From Nonomuraea helvata (GTDB lineage Bacteria > Actinomycetota > Actinomycetes > Streptosporangiales > Streptosporangiaceae), in assembly GCF_039535785.1 (NCBI RefSeq), contig NZ_BAAAXV010000005.1, positions 620,001-684,000 of the forward strand: 64,000 nucleotides of DNA. Direction: 5' to 3'. Numbering within the stretch: position 1 is the first letter of the stretch; every line of letters begins with the position of its first letter. This document shows positions 8,935 to 17,800 of this stretch, one piece after another. The position numbers were made by a program, and so were the translations under genes. Under the pieces are notes generated by a model. It did not search any database, had not been told where the DNA came from, and saw only the letters and a list, made by a program, of their open reading frames with translations.

Positions 8935-9945
8935 TCAGGTGTGTGTTTTGAGGCTTCGCCGCTGCAGCAGCACGGCGGCGACGATGATCGCGCCCTTGGC
9001 GATGAGCTGGTCGGCGGTGTTCAGGCCGTTCAGGATGAACAGGTTGGTGATCACAGTGAAGATCAGCAGACCGAGGATCGATCCGATGATCGTGCCCCGG
9101 CCGCCGCTCAGCAGCGTCCCGCCGATGATCACTGCGGCTATCGCGTCCAGCTCGTACAGGTCGCCGTGTGTGGACGATCCGGTCGTGGTCCTGGCCATGA
9201 TCAGCACCGCGGCGATCCCGCAGCACAACCCCGACAGGGCGTACAACAGCAGCGTGTGCTTGCGCACGTCGATGCCGGCCAGGCGGGCGGCCTCGGGATT
9301 GCCGCCCACCGCGTAGGTGCGCCGGCCGAACGTCGTGCGGTTGAGCACCAGCCAGCCGAACAGCACCACCAGCGCGAACACGTACACCAGCAGCGGCAGC
9401 CCGAGCACCCGCGTGGTCGACAGGCTCACGATCAACGAGTTGTCCTGCTGCACGAGCTGTGTGCGCTGGTTCGACATCCGCTGCGCCAGGCCGCGCCCGG
9501 CCACCATCATCGCCAGCGTCGCGATGAACGGCACCATCCGGCCGTAGGCGATCAAGATCCCGTTCAGCAGGCCCGCGCCGGTGCCCACCAGCACCGCGCA
9601 CACGATCATCACAACCGGCCCGTAGGACTGGGTCGCCAGCGTGGTCGCCCATACCGACGCCAACGCCATCAGCGCGCCCACCGACAGATCGATGCCACCA
9701 CCGATGATCACGAACGTCATGCCAACAGTGATCACCCCGATGGTCGAGGCCAGCGCCAGGATGCTCACCAAGTTGGAGGAGGTGGCGAAGTTCTCCGGCC
9801 TCGTCACCAATCCCACGATCGCCAGCAGTGTCAACGCCGCGACCAGCCCCAGATGCCGGACCTCGCCCAGCCGGCCGAACCGCCCGCCCGGTCCCGCCGC
9901 CTTCAATCGCGGACCTGTCGGCGCGGCCTGATCAACCTCAGTCAT
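8935..9945 (-). CDS. Sugar ABC transporter permease (RbsC-like)
   Basis: This 336-residue integral membrane protein of the BPD_transp_2 family has a run of hydrophobic segments. It includes the family motifs IGVITVGMTFVIIGGGIDLSVG and LSGGRGTIIGSILG, the latter near the cytoplasmic coupling loop. ATG 9945 is chosen because it overlaps the upstream ATPase stop by 8 bases and leaves an N-terminal cytoplasmic tail of normal length. A 59-base gap separates it from the binding-protein gene. Confidence 0.9.
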   Translation of the reverse strand: MTEVDQAAPTGPRLKAAGPGGRFGRLGEVRHLGLVAALTLLAIVGLVTRPENFATSSNLVSILALASTIGVITVGMTFVIIGGGIDLSVGALMALASVWATTLATQSYGPVVMIVCAVLVGTGAGLLNGILIAYGRMVPFIATLAMMVAGRGLAQRMSNQRTQLVQQDNSLIVSLSTTRVLGLPLLVYVFALVVLFGWLVLNRTTFGRRTYAVGGNPEAARLAGIDVRKHTLLLYALSGLCCGIAAVLIMARTTTGSSTHGDLYELDAIAAVIIGGTLLSGGRGTIIGSILGLLIFTVITNLFILNGLNTADQLIAKGAIIVAAVLLQRRSLKTHT

Positions 9946-11524
9946 GCGATGCTCCTTCGGTGGAGGGATGTGCCACATCGGATCCGGGCCTCTGTCCTGC
10001 GGAGACCATCACCAGGTCGAGCACCCGGTGCTCGTCCAGGTCCTCGGCCGGCGCCTCATGGACGATCCGGCCCTCGCGGATGACCAGCACGCGGTCGGCC
10101 AGGCCCAGCACCTCAGGCACCTCGCTGGACACCAGCAGCACACCGATGCCGTCGTCGGCCAGCTTGCGCACCAGCGCGTACAGCTCGGCCCGGGCACCGA
10201 CGTCCACCCCACGCGTGGGCTCGTCGAGCAGCAGCAGCTTGCGGTCCTCGGCCAGCCAGCGTCCCAGCACCGCCTTCTGCTGGTTGCCGCCCGACAAGGT
10301 CCTGATGGGCCGGCGCGGATCGGGCGGGCGGATGTCCAGCGCCTGCGACAGCCGTTCGGCCTCGGCGAACTCGGTCCGGCGGTCGAGCCAGCCCAGCCAC
10401 CGCGGCCTGGTGTAGCGGCTCAGGCTCGCCAGCGTGATGTTCTGCGCGACGGGGTGGTCCAGCAGCAACGCCTGCGTCTTGCGCTCCTCGGGGGCCAGGC
10501 CCATGCCCATCCGCACCGCGCGGGTCGTGCTGCCCGGCCGCACCGTCCGCCCATCGAGCACGACCCGGCCACCGGCCCGTCGCGCGCCGTAGATCGCCTC
10601 GATGATCTCGCTGCGGCCGGAGCCGACCAGGCCCGCCAGGCCGACGATCTCCCCGGCCCTGATGCTGAACGACACGTCCGCGAACCGGCCGGGCAGCGTC
10701 AGGTTCTCCACCCGCAGCACCTCGGGCCGCCCGTCGTGGGCTCCCCTGCCCGGCCGGGGCGGGAAGACGTACTCGACGTTGCGGCCGGTCATCAGCGCCA
10801 CGATCTTCGAGGTCGGGGTGTCCTTGGCCACCAGCCCCACCGCGACCGTGCGCCCGTCCTTGAGCACGGTGACTCGGTCGCCGATCTCGCGGATCTCCTC
10901 CAGCCGGTGGGAGATGTAGATCACCGCCACGCCCTGGGAGGTGAGGTCACGGATCACCCGGAACAGGTTGCCGACCTCGTCGTGGTCCAGCGCGGCCGAC
11001 GGCTCGTCCATGATGATCACCCGGGCCGAGTGCGACAGCGCCCTGGCCATGCTGACGATCTGCTTGTGGGCCGGCGACAGCGAGCCCACCTCGGTGCGGG
11101 GGCGGATCTCGCCGTGCCCCAGCCGCTCGAGCAGCTCGGCCGTCGCCCGGTCGGCCTCGGCCCGGCGGGAGAACCCGAAGGTCGCCATCTCGTGGCCGAG
11201 GAAGATGTTCTCCGTCACGCTCAACCCGTCCACCAGATCGAGTTCCTGGTAGATGGTGGCGATTCCGTGGCCCATCGCCGCGGTCGGCGGCGCCAGCCGT
11301 ACGGGCGAGCCGTCGAGCAGCACCTCGCCCTCGTCGGGTTCGTGGGCACCGGAGAGGATCTTGATGAGCGTGGACTTCCCGGCGCCGTTCTGGCCGAGCA
11401 GGCAGTGCACCTCTCCGGCTCTCACCTCAAGGTTCACGCCGTCCAAGGCGCGCACGCCCGGGAACTGCTTGACGATTCCTCGCATCACGAGCAGCGATGA
11501 CGAGTCGGACGGTGACCGCGGCAC
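9938..11524 (-). CDS. Sugar ABC transporter ATP-binding protein (RbsA-like, duplicated ABC domain)
   Basis: The 528-residue protein has two ABC domains, as in RbsA/MglA. The first carries Walker A GQNGAGKSTLIK, signature LSPAHKQ and Walker B VIIMDEPSAALD. The second has the degenerate Walker A GLVGSGRSEI, signature LSGGNQQK and Walker B LLLLDEPTRGVD. The degenerate second P-loop is normal for this family. It powers uptake through the adjacent RbsC-like permease and is the first transporter gene of the minus-strand operon. Confidence 0.92.
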   Translation of the reverse strand: MPRSPSDSSSLLVMRGIVKQFPGVRALDGVNLEVRAGEVHCLLGQNGAGKSTLIKILSGAHEPDEGEVLLDGSPVRLAPPTAAMGHGIATIYQELDLVDGLSVTENIFLGHEMATFGFSRRAEADRATAELLERLGHGEIRPRTEVGSLSPAHKQIVSMARALSHSARVIIMDEPSAALDHDEVGNLFRVIRDLTSQGVAVIYISHRLEEIREIGDRVTVLKDGRTVAVGLVAKDTPTSKIVALMTGRNVEYVFPPRPGRGAHDGRPEVLRVENLTLPGRFADVSFSIRAGEIVGLAGLVGSGRSEIIEAIYGARRAGGRVVLDGRTVRPGSTTRAVRMGMGLAPEERKTQALLLDHPVAQNITLASLSRYTRPRWLGWLDRRTEFAEAERLSQALDIRPPDPRRPIRTLSGGNQQKAVLGRWLAEDRKLLLLDEPTRGVDVGARAELYALVRKLADDGIGVLLVSSEVPEVLGLADRVLVIREGRIVHEAPAEDLDEHRVLDLVMVSAGQRPGSDVAHPSTEGASHD

Positions 11525-11870
11525 AGGGGCCTCCCTCGGTTACGGTGTGGCCGGGCCCGCTTGATGGCCCCGCCCGCCTGACGGCGCCGGTTGGCACCGC
11601 CGCGACGGCACCGAGGTCGGCGTCAACGGTGCCGGTGCGGCTCCGGGCGACCGATCAGGCGGGCGGGACGTTCTGGGTGGGCAAAGGGCATGGGAAAAGG
11701 GCACAGGGGTTTCCGCCCGCCCGGCCGCATGCCCCATGGCCGCGGCACGCGAGATGGGTGGGATGAGCCGAGGCGGTGCGGAACAGGACGGTCAGGCGGA
11801 CGGGAGGTTCAGGGAGCGGGCGGTAGATCGGACCCGCGTGCCGGCGCGCGGGTCAGGCTGACTGTGGCGA
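11525..11870. other. Intergenic region upstream of the ABC operon
   Basis: These 346 bases separate the ROK regulator from the transporter operon on the same strand and presumably hold the operon promoter. I see no coding potential and no clear copy of the dyads found between the two ROK genes. Confidence 0.4.
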
Positions 11871-13193
11871 TCAAGCCATCGGGGTTCCCTCGATGACCCC
11901 GATGGTTGGAGACGTTCGGCTCGAGATGCTTGTGGGGTCGGACAGTGCTCGTTCGACGACGACTCCGGCCGCTCCGCGTGAGGCGGCGCCGAAGCCGAGG
12001 TCGGAGGCGACGAACCGGCAGCGCTCGACAGCGTCGCGCATGCCCAGGCGTGCCAGCGTCTGTTGCGCTGCGGGGATGATCAGGTCGGCGAGTCGCGCGA
12101 AGTACCCGCCCAGCACGATCACCCGTGGGTTGAAGAGGTTGACCAGCATGGCCGCCCCGATTCCGAGCCACCGGCCCACCTCCGCGGCAGCGGCGTCGAC
12201 GCGGGGATCTCCTTCGGCCCGTCGGTGCTCGATCTCGGCCAGCCGCTCCTCCGGGTCACGGACGAGTTGCGGGCCTGTGCCGTACGCGCGGTCCGGTGTG
12301 GCCATGCGGACCAGCGCGGCCAGCCCGACTTTGGTCTCCCAGCAGCCGACCCGGCCGCAGCGGCACGACTCGCCGGAGGGGTCGATCATGACGTGGCCGA
12401 CCTCCCCCGCGAATCCGTCCGCTCCGCCCAGCAGCCGGCCGCCGGCGATGACGCCGCCGCCGATGCCCACCTCGCCTGTGAGGTAGACCAGGTCGGAGGT
12501 GCCCGCCGCGACGCCCGAGGTGTACTCGGCCAGGGCGGCGAGGTTGGCGTCGTTGTCCACCGCGACGGGGATGTCCGCGGCGATGTTCGCGTGGGACAGC
12601 CGCTCCGCCACCGCCACCCCGCGCCAGCCGAGGTTCGGGGCGACGACGACGGTGCCGGTGGTGGTGTCGATCAGGCCGGGGACAGCCACGATGATCCCGG
12701 CCGGCGTGATCCCGAGCCGGTCGAGGTCGGCGACGGTCCTCTCGGCCATGCGGGCCAGCTCGTCCAGCGAGCGTTCCGGGCCGGAGCCCATGGCGTCGAA
12801 ACCGATGCGCCGGTCGATGATCACCCTGCCGGCCAGGTCGGTGGCGATCGCGGCGATGTAGTCGACGTTGACTTCCATGCCGAGGGCGCCGATCCGGGAT
12901 CCGTCCAGGGTGAGCGCGACACCCGGGCGGCCGACGGAGCCGGCGTGCTGCGGCCCCATCTCCTTGACCAGCCCACGCGCCTGCAGCTCGCTCACCAGAC
13001 TGGTGACGGTCGCCTTGTTCAGCCCGGTCGCGGCGGCGACTGCCGATCGGGTGCACGGGCCGCACGCGCTGACGTGACGCAGCACGAGGGCGAGGTTGGA
13101 ACGGCGCACGGTGGCCTGATCCGCGGGAACTCCCGCGGACCCGCCGCGACTCATCGACTCGGTCGCGCGGCCGTCGGCCCGGCTGTGGTCCAC
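11871..13193 (-). CDS. ROK-family transcriptional regulator (transporter-linked)
   Basis: The 440-residue regulator starts at GTG 13193 behind AGGAGG. A winged helix-turn-helix (about residues 30-90, TRSAVAAATGLNKATVTSLV) precedes the ROK sugar-kinase-like domain with GIGGGVIAGG and the zinc motif CRCGRVGCWE. ROK repressors of this type respond to free or phosphorylated sugars. It lies upstream of the ABC operon on the same strand and is divergent from a close paralogue, with a 233-base spacer rich in dyads. It is the most likely local regulator of the transporter operon. Confidence 0.87.
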   Translation of the reverse strand: MDHSRADGRATESMSRGGSAGVPADQATVRRSNLALVLRHVSACGPCTRSAVAAATGLNKATVTSLVSELQARGLVKEMGPQHAGSVGRPGVALTLDGSRIGALGMEVNVDYIAAIATDLAGRVIIDRRIGFDAMGSGPERSLDELARMAERTVADLDRLGITPAGIIVAVPGLIDTTTGTVVVAPNLGWRGVAVAERLSHANIAADIPVAVDNDANLAALAEYTSGVAAGTSDLVYLTGEVGIGGGVIAGGRLLGGADGFAGEVGHVMIDPSGESCRCGRVGCWETKVGLAALVRMATPDRAYGTGPQLVRDPEERLAEIEHRRAEGDPRVDAAAAEVGRWLGIGAAMLVNLFNPRVIVLGGYFARLADLIIPAAQQTLARLGMRDAVERCRFVASDLGFGAASRGAAGVVVERALSDPTSISSRTSPTIGVIEGTPMA

Positions 13194-13205
13194 GCTCCTC
13201 CTCGA

Positions 13206-13231
13206 TTAGTTCAGATGGCTAGCCGAATTAA
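13206..13231. promoter_or_regulatory. Imperfect dyad upstream of the first ROK gene
   Basis: TTAGTTC (13206-13212) and GAATTAA (13225-13231) form a 26-bp imperfect inverted repeat centred on GCTAGC-like sequence, 13 bases upstream of the first ROK start. The AT-rich arms contrast with the surrounding GC-rich DNA. This geometry resembles operators of ROK repressors, so autoregulation is plausible. Confidence 0.5.
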
Positions 13232-13265
13232 AAGCACGACTTCCTGCGGACACAAGTATTAAATC

Positions 13266-13352
13266 GTTCGTAACTTGCGTAACGTTCCGATAACTAGAGC
13301 GAGAAGCGTGGCGGAACTGCGGGGAAGCGAGCGATGCCAACTCGTTACGAAC
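13266..13352. promoter_or_regulatory. Spaced inverted repeats in the divergent ROK spacer
   Basis: GTTCGTAAC at 13266-13274 and GTTACGAAC at 13344-13352 are exact reverse complements, each followed by TTG, about 70 bases apart. They fall in the middle of the divergent promoter region and could be two half-operators or opposite-facing binding sites for the ROK proteins. Confidence 0.4.
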
Positions 13353-13426
13353 TTGAGGGGTGCGTAGTCCGACATCGCCGTGTTACAACCCTGATTAATT
13401 GATCTCGGAGACAAACAAAGGGGCAG

Positions 13427-14716
13427 GTGGTGCGGGTGACGTACAGACCGTCCCGCTCCCGCCCCCCTGGCGGCGCCGCGCCGACGGGTCCCGCCACGCT
13501 GCGCCGGGCAAACCTCTCGCTGGTGCTGCGCGAACTGCGCGACCACACATCCCTGTCCCGTGCCGAGATCGCGCAGGCGACCGGGCTGCACCGGGCCACC
13601 GTCTCCAATCTCATGGCCGAGCTCCTGGAACGGCGGCTGGTGCGGGAGGTCGGTGTCGAGCACGTGGGCGCGATCGGGCGTCCCCGACGGGCGGTGGCGC
13701 TGCACGGCGCGCACGTCGGCGCCCTGGGCATGGAGATCAACGTCGACTACATCGCGGTCCACGGCACCGACCTGAGCGGCCGGAGCCTGGTCGAGCGCCG
13801 GGTGGTCCACGACGCGATGGGCAGCGGCCCGGACCTCGCCGTGCGCCGGCTCGGGCTCGTGGCCAAGGAAGCAGTGGAGGCGATGCGGCGGGCCGGAGCG
13901 GTCCCGACCGGCATCGCGGTGGCCGTCCCCGGACTCGTGGACGTGACACGCGGCGTCGTGACACTCGCGCCGAACCTCCACTGGCGCGACCTGCCCCTGG
14001 CCGAGCAGCTGAGCTCCATACTCGGTCCACAGAGCGTGCCGGTGCGGGTGGACAACGACGCGAACCTCGCCGCCCTGGCCGAATACACCTCCGGCGTCGC
14101 CGCCGGCACGCCCCACCTGGTCTATCTCACCGGAGAGGTGGGCGTGGGCGGCGGCATCATCTCAGGCGGCGAACTTCTGCGCGGAGCGGACGGATTCTCC
14201 GGCGAGGTCGGACATCTGCGGGTCGACCCTAACGGCGACCGATGCGGCTGTGGCCGCATCGGCTGCTGGGAGACCAAGGTCGGCCTGGCCGCGCTCGTCC
14301 GCGCGGCCATGCCCGAACAGGCCTACGGGTTGCCCGGCATGCCGGTGCCCGATCCCGGCGAACGGGTGGCCGACATCGCCAGGGGCCTTGCCTCGGGCGA
14401 CCGGCGGATGATGACGGCGGTGGCGCAGGTCGGCGAGTGGCTCGGGCTCGGCGGCTCGATCCTGGCCAACCTGTTCAACCCGCGGGTGATCGTCATCGGC
14501 GGCTACTTCGCCTCACTGGCCCAGTGGCTCCTGCCGCACGCACAAGATCAGCTGCGACGGCTCGTAGTGGCCGCTCCCGCCGCCGAATGCCGATTCGTCG
14601 CCTCCACGCTCGGCTTCGGCGCCGCCTCCCGGGGCGCCGCGAGCATGGTGGTCAACCACATCATCGACGATCCGACGACGATCTTGGATTCACTCCGCAG
14701 GCCGGCACCTTACTGA
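13427..14716 (+). CDS. ROK-family transcriptional regulator (second paralogue)
   Basis: This 429-residue protein parallels the first ROK regulator along its whole length. It has an HTH at about residues 28-80 (LSRAEIAQATGLHRATVSNL), a ROK domain with GEVGVGGGIISGG, and the zinc motif CGCGRIGCWE. The start is GTG 13427 with AAGGGG upstream. It is transcribed towards the large ThuA protein and surface-protein genes, so the divergent pair may split control: one paralogue for uptake genes, the other for secreted genes. That division is inference. Confidence 0.86.
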   Translation: MVRVTYRPSRSRPPGGAAPTGPATLRRANLSLVLRELRDHTSLSRAEIAQATGLHRATVSNLMAELLERRLVREVGVEHVGAIGRPRRAVALHGAHVGALGMEINVDYIAVHGTDLSGRSLVERRVVHDAMGSGPDLAVRRLGLVAKEAVEAMRRAGAVPTGIAVAVPGLVDVTRGVVTLAPNLHWRDLPLAEQLSSILGPQSVPVRVDNDANLAALAEYTSGVAAGTPHLVYLTGEVGVGGGIISGGELLRGADGFSGEVGHLRVDPNGDRCGCGRIGCWETKVGLAALVRAAMPEQAYGLPGMPVPDPGERVADIARGLASGDRRMMTAVAQVGEWLGLGGSILANLFNPRVIVIGGYFASLAQWLLPHAQDQLRRLVVAAPAAECRFVASTLGFGAASRGAASMVVNHIIDDPTTILDSLRRPAPY

Positions 14717-14835
14717 CGGCCCCACAGACCTGGAGACGGCACCCTCCAGCAACCGCACTATCCGCTACCACCAAGTGGCAACAGCGCGGCGGCGCGCGCC
14801 TTGCCTGACGTCCCCCCGGTCAGGAAGGGTTTTCC

Positions 14836-17800
14836 ATGTCACCACGTCCTCGAACATGGGCGCGGGCGGCGGGGCTGCTCAACGCGGTCCTGCCAGAAGG
14901 CGGACGGCGTCCGAGACGTCGAACCGCCACCACGATGGCCTTAGCCCTCGTCGCCCCTTTCCTCATACCCCTTGCGGCGCCCGTGAGCGCCGAGGCCGCC
15001 ACGGCGGCGGAGCCCGCCTTCAAGGTGCTCGTCTTCTCGAAGACGACTGGATTCCGGCACGACTCGATCCCCGAGGGCATCGCGGCCGTGCAGAAGCTCG
15101 GCCAGGACAACAACTTCGCGGTCGACACGACCGAGGACAGCGCCCTGTTCACAGACCAGAACCTGGCGCAGTACCAGGCCGTGGTCTTCATGTCCACGAC
15201 CGGTGACCCGCTGGGCACGCAGGAGCAGAAGGACGCCTTCCAGCGCTACATCGAGGGCGGCGGCGGCTTCGTGGGCGTCCACGCCGCCGCCGACAGCGGC
15301 TACAACTGGGCCTGGTACGGCAAGCTGGTCGGGGCGTACTTCAAGCAGCACCCGGCGATCCAGCAGGCCACGGTCAAGGTCGAGGACCCGGCGCACCCGG
15401 CGACCAAGGATCTCCCGACGACCTGGACCCGTACCGACGAATGGTACGACTACCAGGCGAACCCGCGTGGCACGGTCCACGTGCTGACGTCGATGGACGA
15501 GAAGTCCTACACCGGCGCCACGATGGGCGCCGACCACCCGAACACGTGGTGTCAGGACTTCGACGGCGGCCGTTCGTGGTACACCGGGCTCGGCCACCTC
15601 AAGGAGAACTACAGCGAGCCCAACTTCCTGAAGCTGCTCCTCGGCGGCATCCAGACCGCCGCCGGCGCGGTCAAGGCCGACTGCTCGGCCTCGCAGAGCA
15701 GCAGCTTCGAGAAGGTCACGCTCGACGACAGCACGTCGAACCCGATGATGCTGGACGTCGCCAAGGACGGCCGGGTCTTCTACATCGACCGCCTCGGCGA
15801 GGTCAAGATCATCAAGCCGACCGGCGGCACGGTGACGGCGGCGAAGCTGAACGTCTTCACCGCCAACGAGAGCGGCCTGCTCGGGCTGACGCTCGACCCC
15901 GGCTTCGACTCCAACCACTGGGTCTATCTCTACTACTCGCCCACCGGGACGGACGTCGACCGGCTGAGCAGGTTCACCGTCACCGGTGACACCCTGGACC
16001 TGTCGAGCGAGAAGAAGATCCTCGACGTCCCGGTGCAGCGGGCCGAGTGCTGCCACCACGGCGGCGGCATGGTGATGGACCCCAGGACCGGCAATCTCTG
16101 GCTGGGCACGGGCGACAACACCAACCCGTTCGCCTCCGACGGCTACGCGCCGCTCGACGAGCAGTCCGGCCGCGCCAACTGGGACTCCCAGCGCACCGCG
16201 GGCAACACCAACAGCCTGAGCGGCAAGCTGCTGCGGATCCACCCCGAGGCCGACGGCACCTACACCATCCCGTCCGGCAACCTGTTCGCGCCGGGCACGG
16301 CGAAGACCAAGCCGGAGATCTACGGCATGGGCCTGCGCAACCCGTTCCGCATGGGTCTCGACCCGAAGACGGGCAACATCATGCTCGGTGAGTACGGTCC
16401 CGACGCGAACGCGGCGAGCTCCACCCGGGGTCCGCAGAACACGGTCGAGTGGAACCTCGTCACGAAGCCCGGCAACTTCGGCTGGCCGTACTGCATCGGC
16501 AACAACACCCCGTACGTCGACTACAACTTCGCCACCAAGCAGTCGGGGTCGCCGTTCAACTGTGCCGCGCCGGTCAACGAGTCGCCGAACAACGACGGCC
16601 TGACCAGCCTGCCGCCGGTGATCCCGGCGACGATCTGGTACCACTACGCGGCCGACCCGCAGAACTTCCCGGAGCTGAGCGGTGGCGCGCCGATGGGCGG
16701 CCCGGTCTACCGCTCCGACCCGAACCTGCAGTCGGACGTGAAGTGGCCGGCGTACTGGGACGGCAAGGCCGTCTTCGGTGAGTGGAACAACGACAAGGTG
16801 TGGTCGTTCCAGCTCGACGAGAACGGCAGCAAGGTCGTCGAGATGAACCCGATCCTCGGCTCCCTGTCGTTCAAGAAGCCGATGGACATGAAGTTCGGTC
16901 CCGACGGCGCGCTGTACATGATCGAGTGGGGATCCGGCTTCGGCGGCGACAACGCCGACTCCGGCATCTACCGCATCGAGTACACCAAGGGCACCCGACC
17001 GCCGATCGCCCGTGCCACGGCGGACAAGACCGACGGGCCCCTGCCGCTGACGGTCAAGTTCTCCAGCGAGGGCAGCCGGGACCCGGAGGGCAAGACGCTC
17101 ACCTACGCCTGGGACCTCGACGGTGACGGGGACACCGACTCCACCGACCCCAACCCCACCTTCACCTACGAGAAGGGGGGTGATTACAGCGTGGTCCTGA
17201 CCGTCAAGACCCCCGACGGCAAGACCGCCACCGCCAGCGTGCCGATCAGCGCGGGCAACACCCGTCCCACCGTCAAGGTGGACGTTCCGCCGAACGGCGC
17301 CTTCTTCGAGTTCGGCGACCAGGTGAAGTTCAAGGTCACCGTCACCGACGCCGAGGACGGCACGATCGACTGCGACAAGGTCAAGATCCAGGCGATCCTC
17401 GGCCACGACAGCCACGGCCACCCGCTCGACCAGCTCAAGGGCTGTGAGGGCACCCTGCAGACCCAGCAGGCGGGCCACGGCGAGTACGACAACCTCTTCT
17501 ACGCCATCGAGGCCAGCTACACCGACGGGGGCGCCAATGGCGCCGGACCGCTGACCGGGCGGGGCCAGATCATCCTGGAGCCCAAGCGCAAGCAGGCCGA
17601 GCACTTCGCGCGGACCGGCCGGGTGACCGACGGCAAGGGCACCGACGCCGCAGGCGTCCAGGCGGAGACCACGACCGACACCCAGGGCGGCAACCAGCAC
17701 ATCGCGTTCGTCCAGGACGGCGACTGGTGGTCGTTCGACCCGGTGAACCTGTCGAACGTCACCGCGATCCGGCTCCGGGCCTCCTCGGGCGGAGCCGGCG

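Noticed and set aside
8876..9652. Upstream extension of the binding-protein frame to 612 codons
   Set aside because: The extension overlaps the permease gene antisense to its composition and lacks a ribosome site. ATG 8875 with GGAGAG and a lipoprotein signal is decisive.
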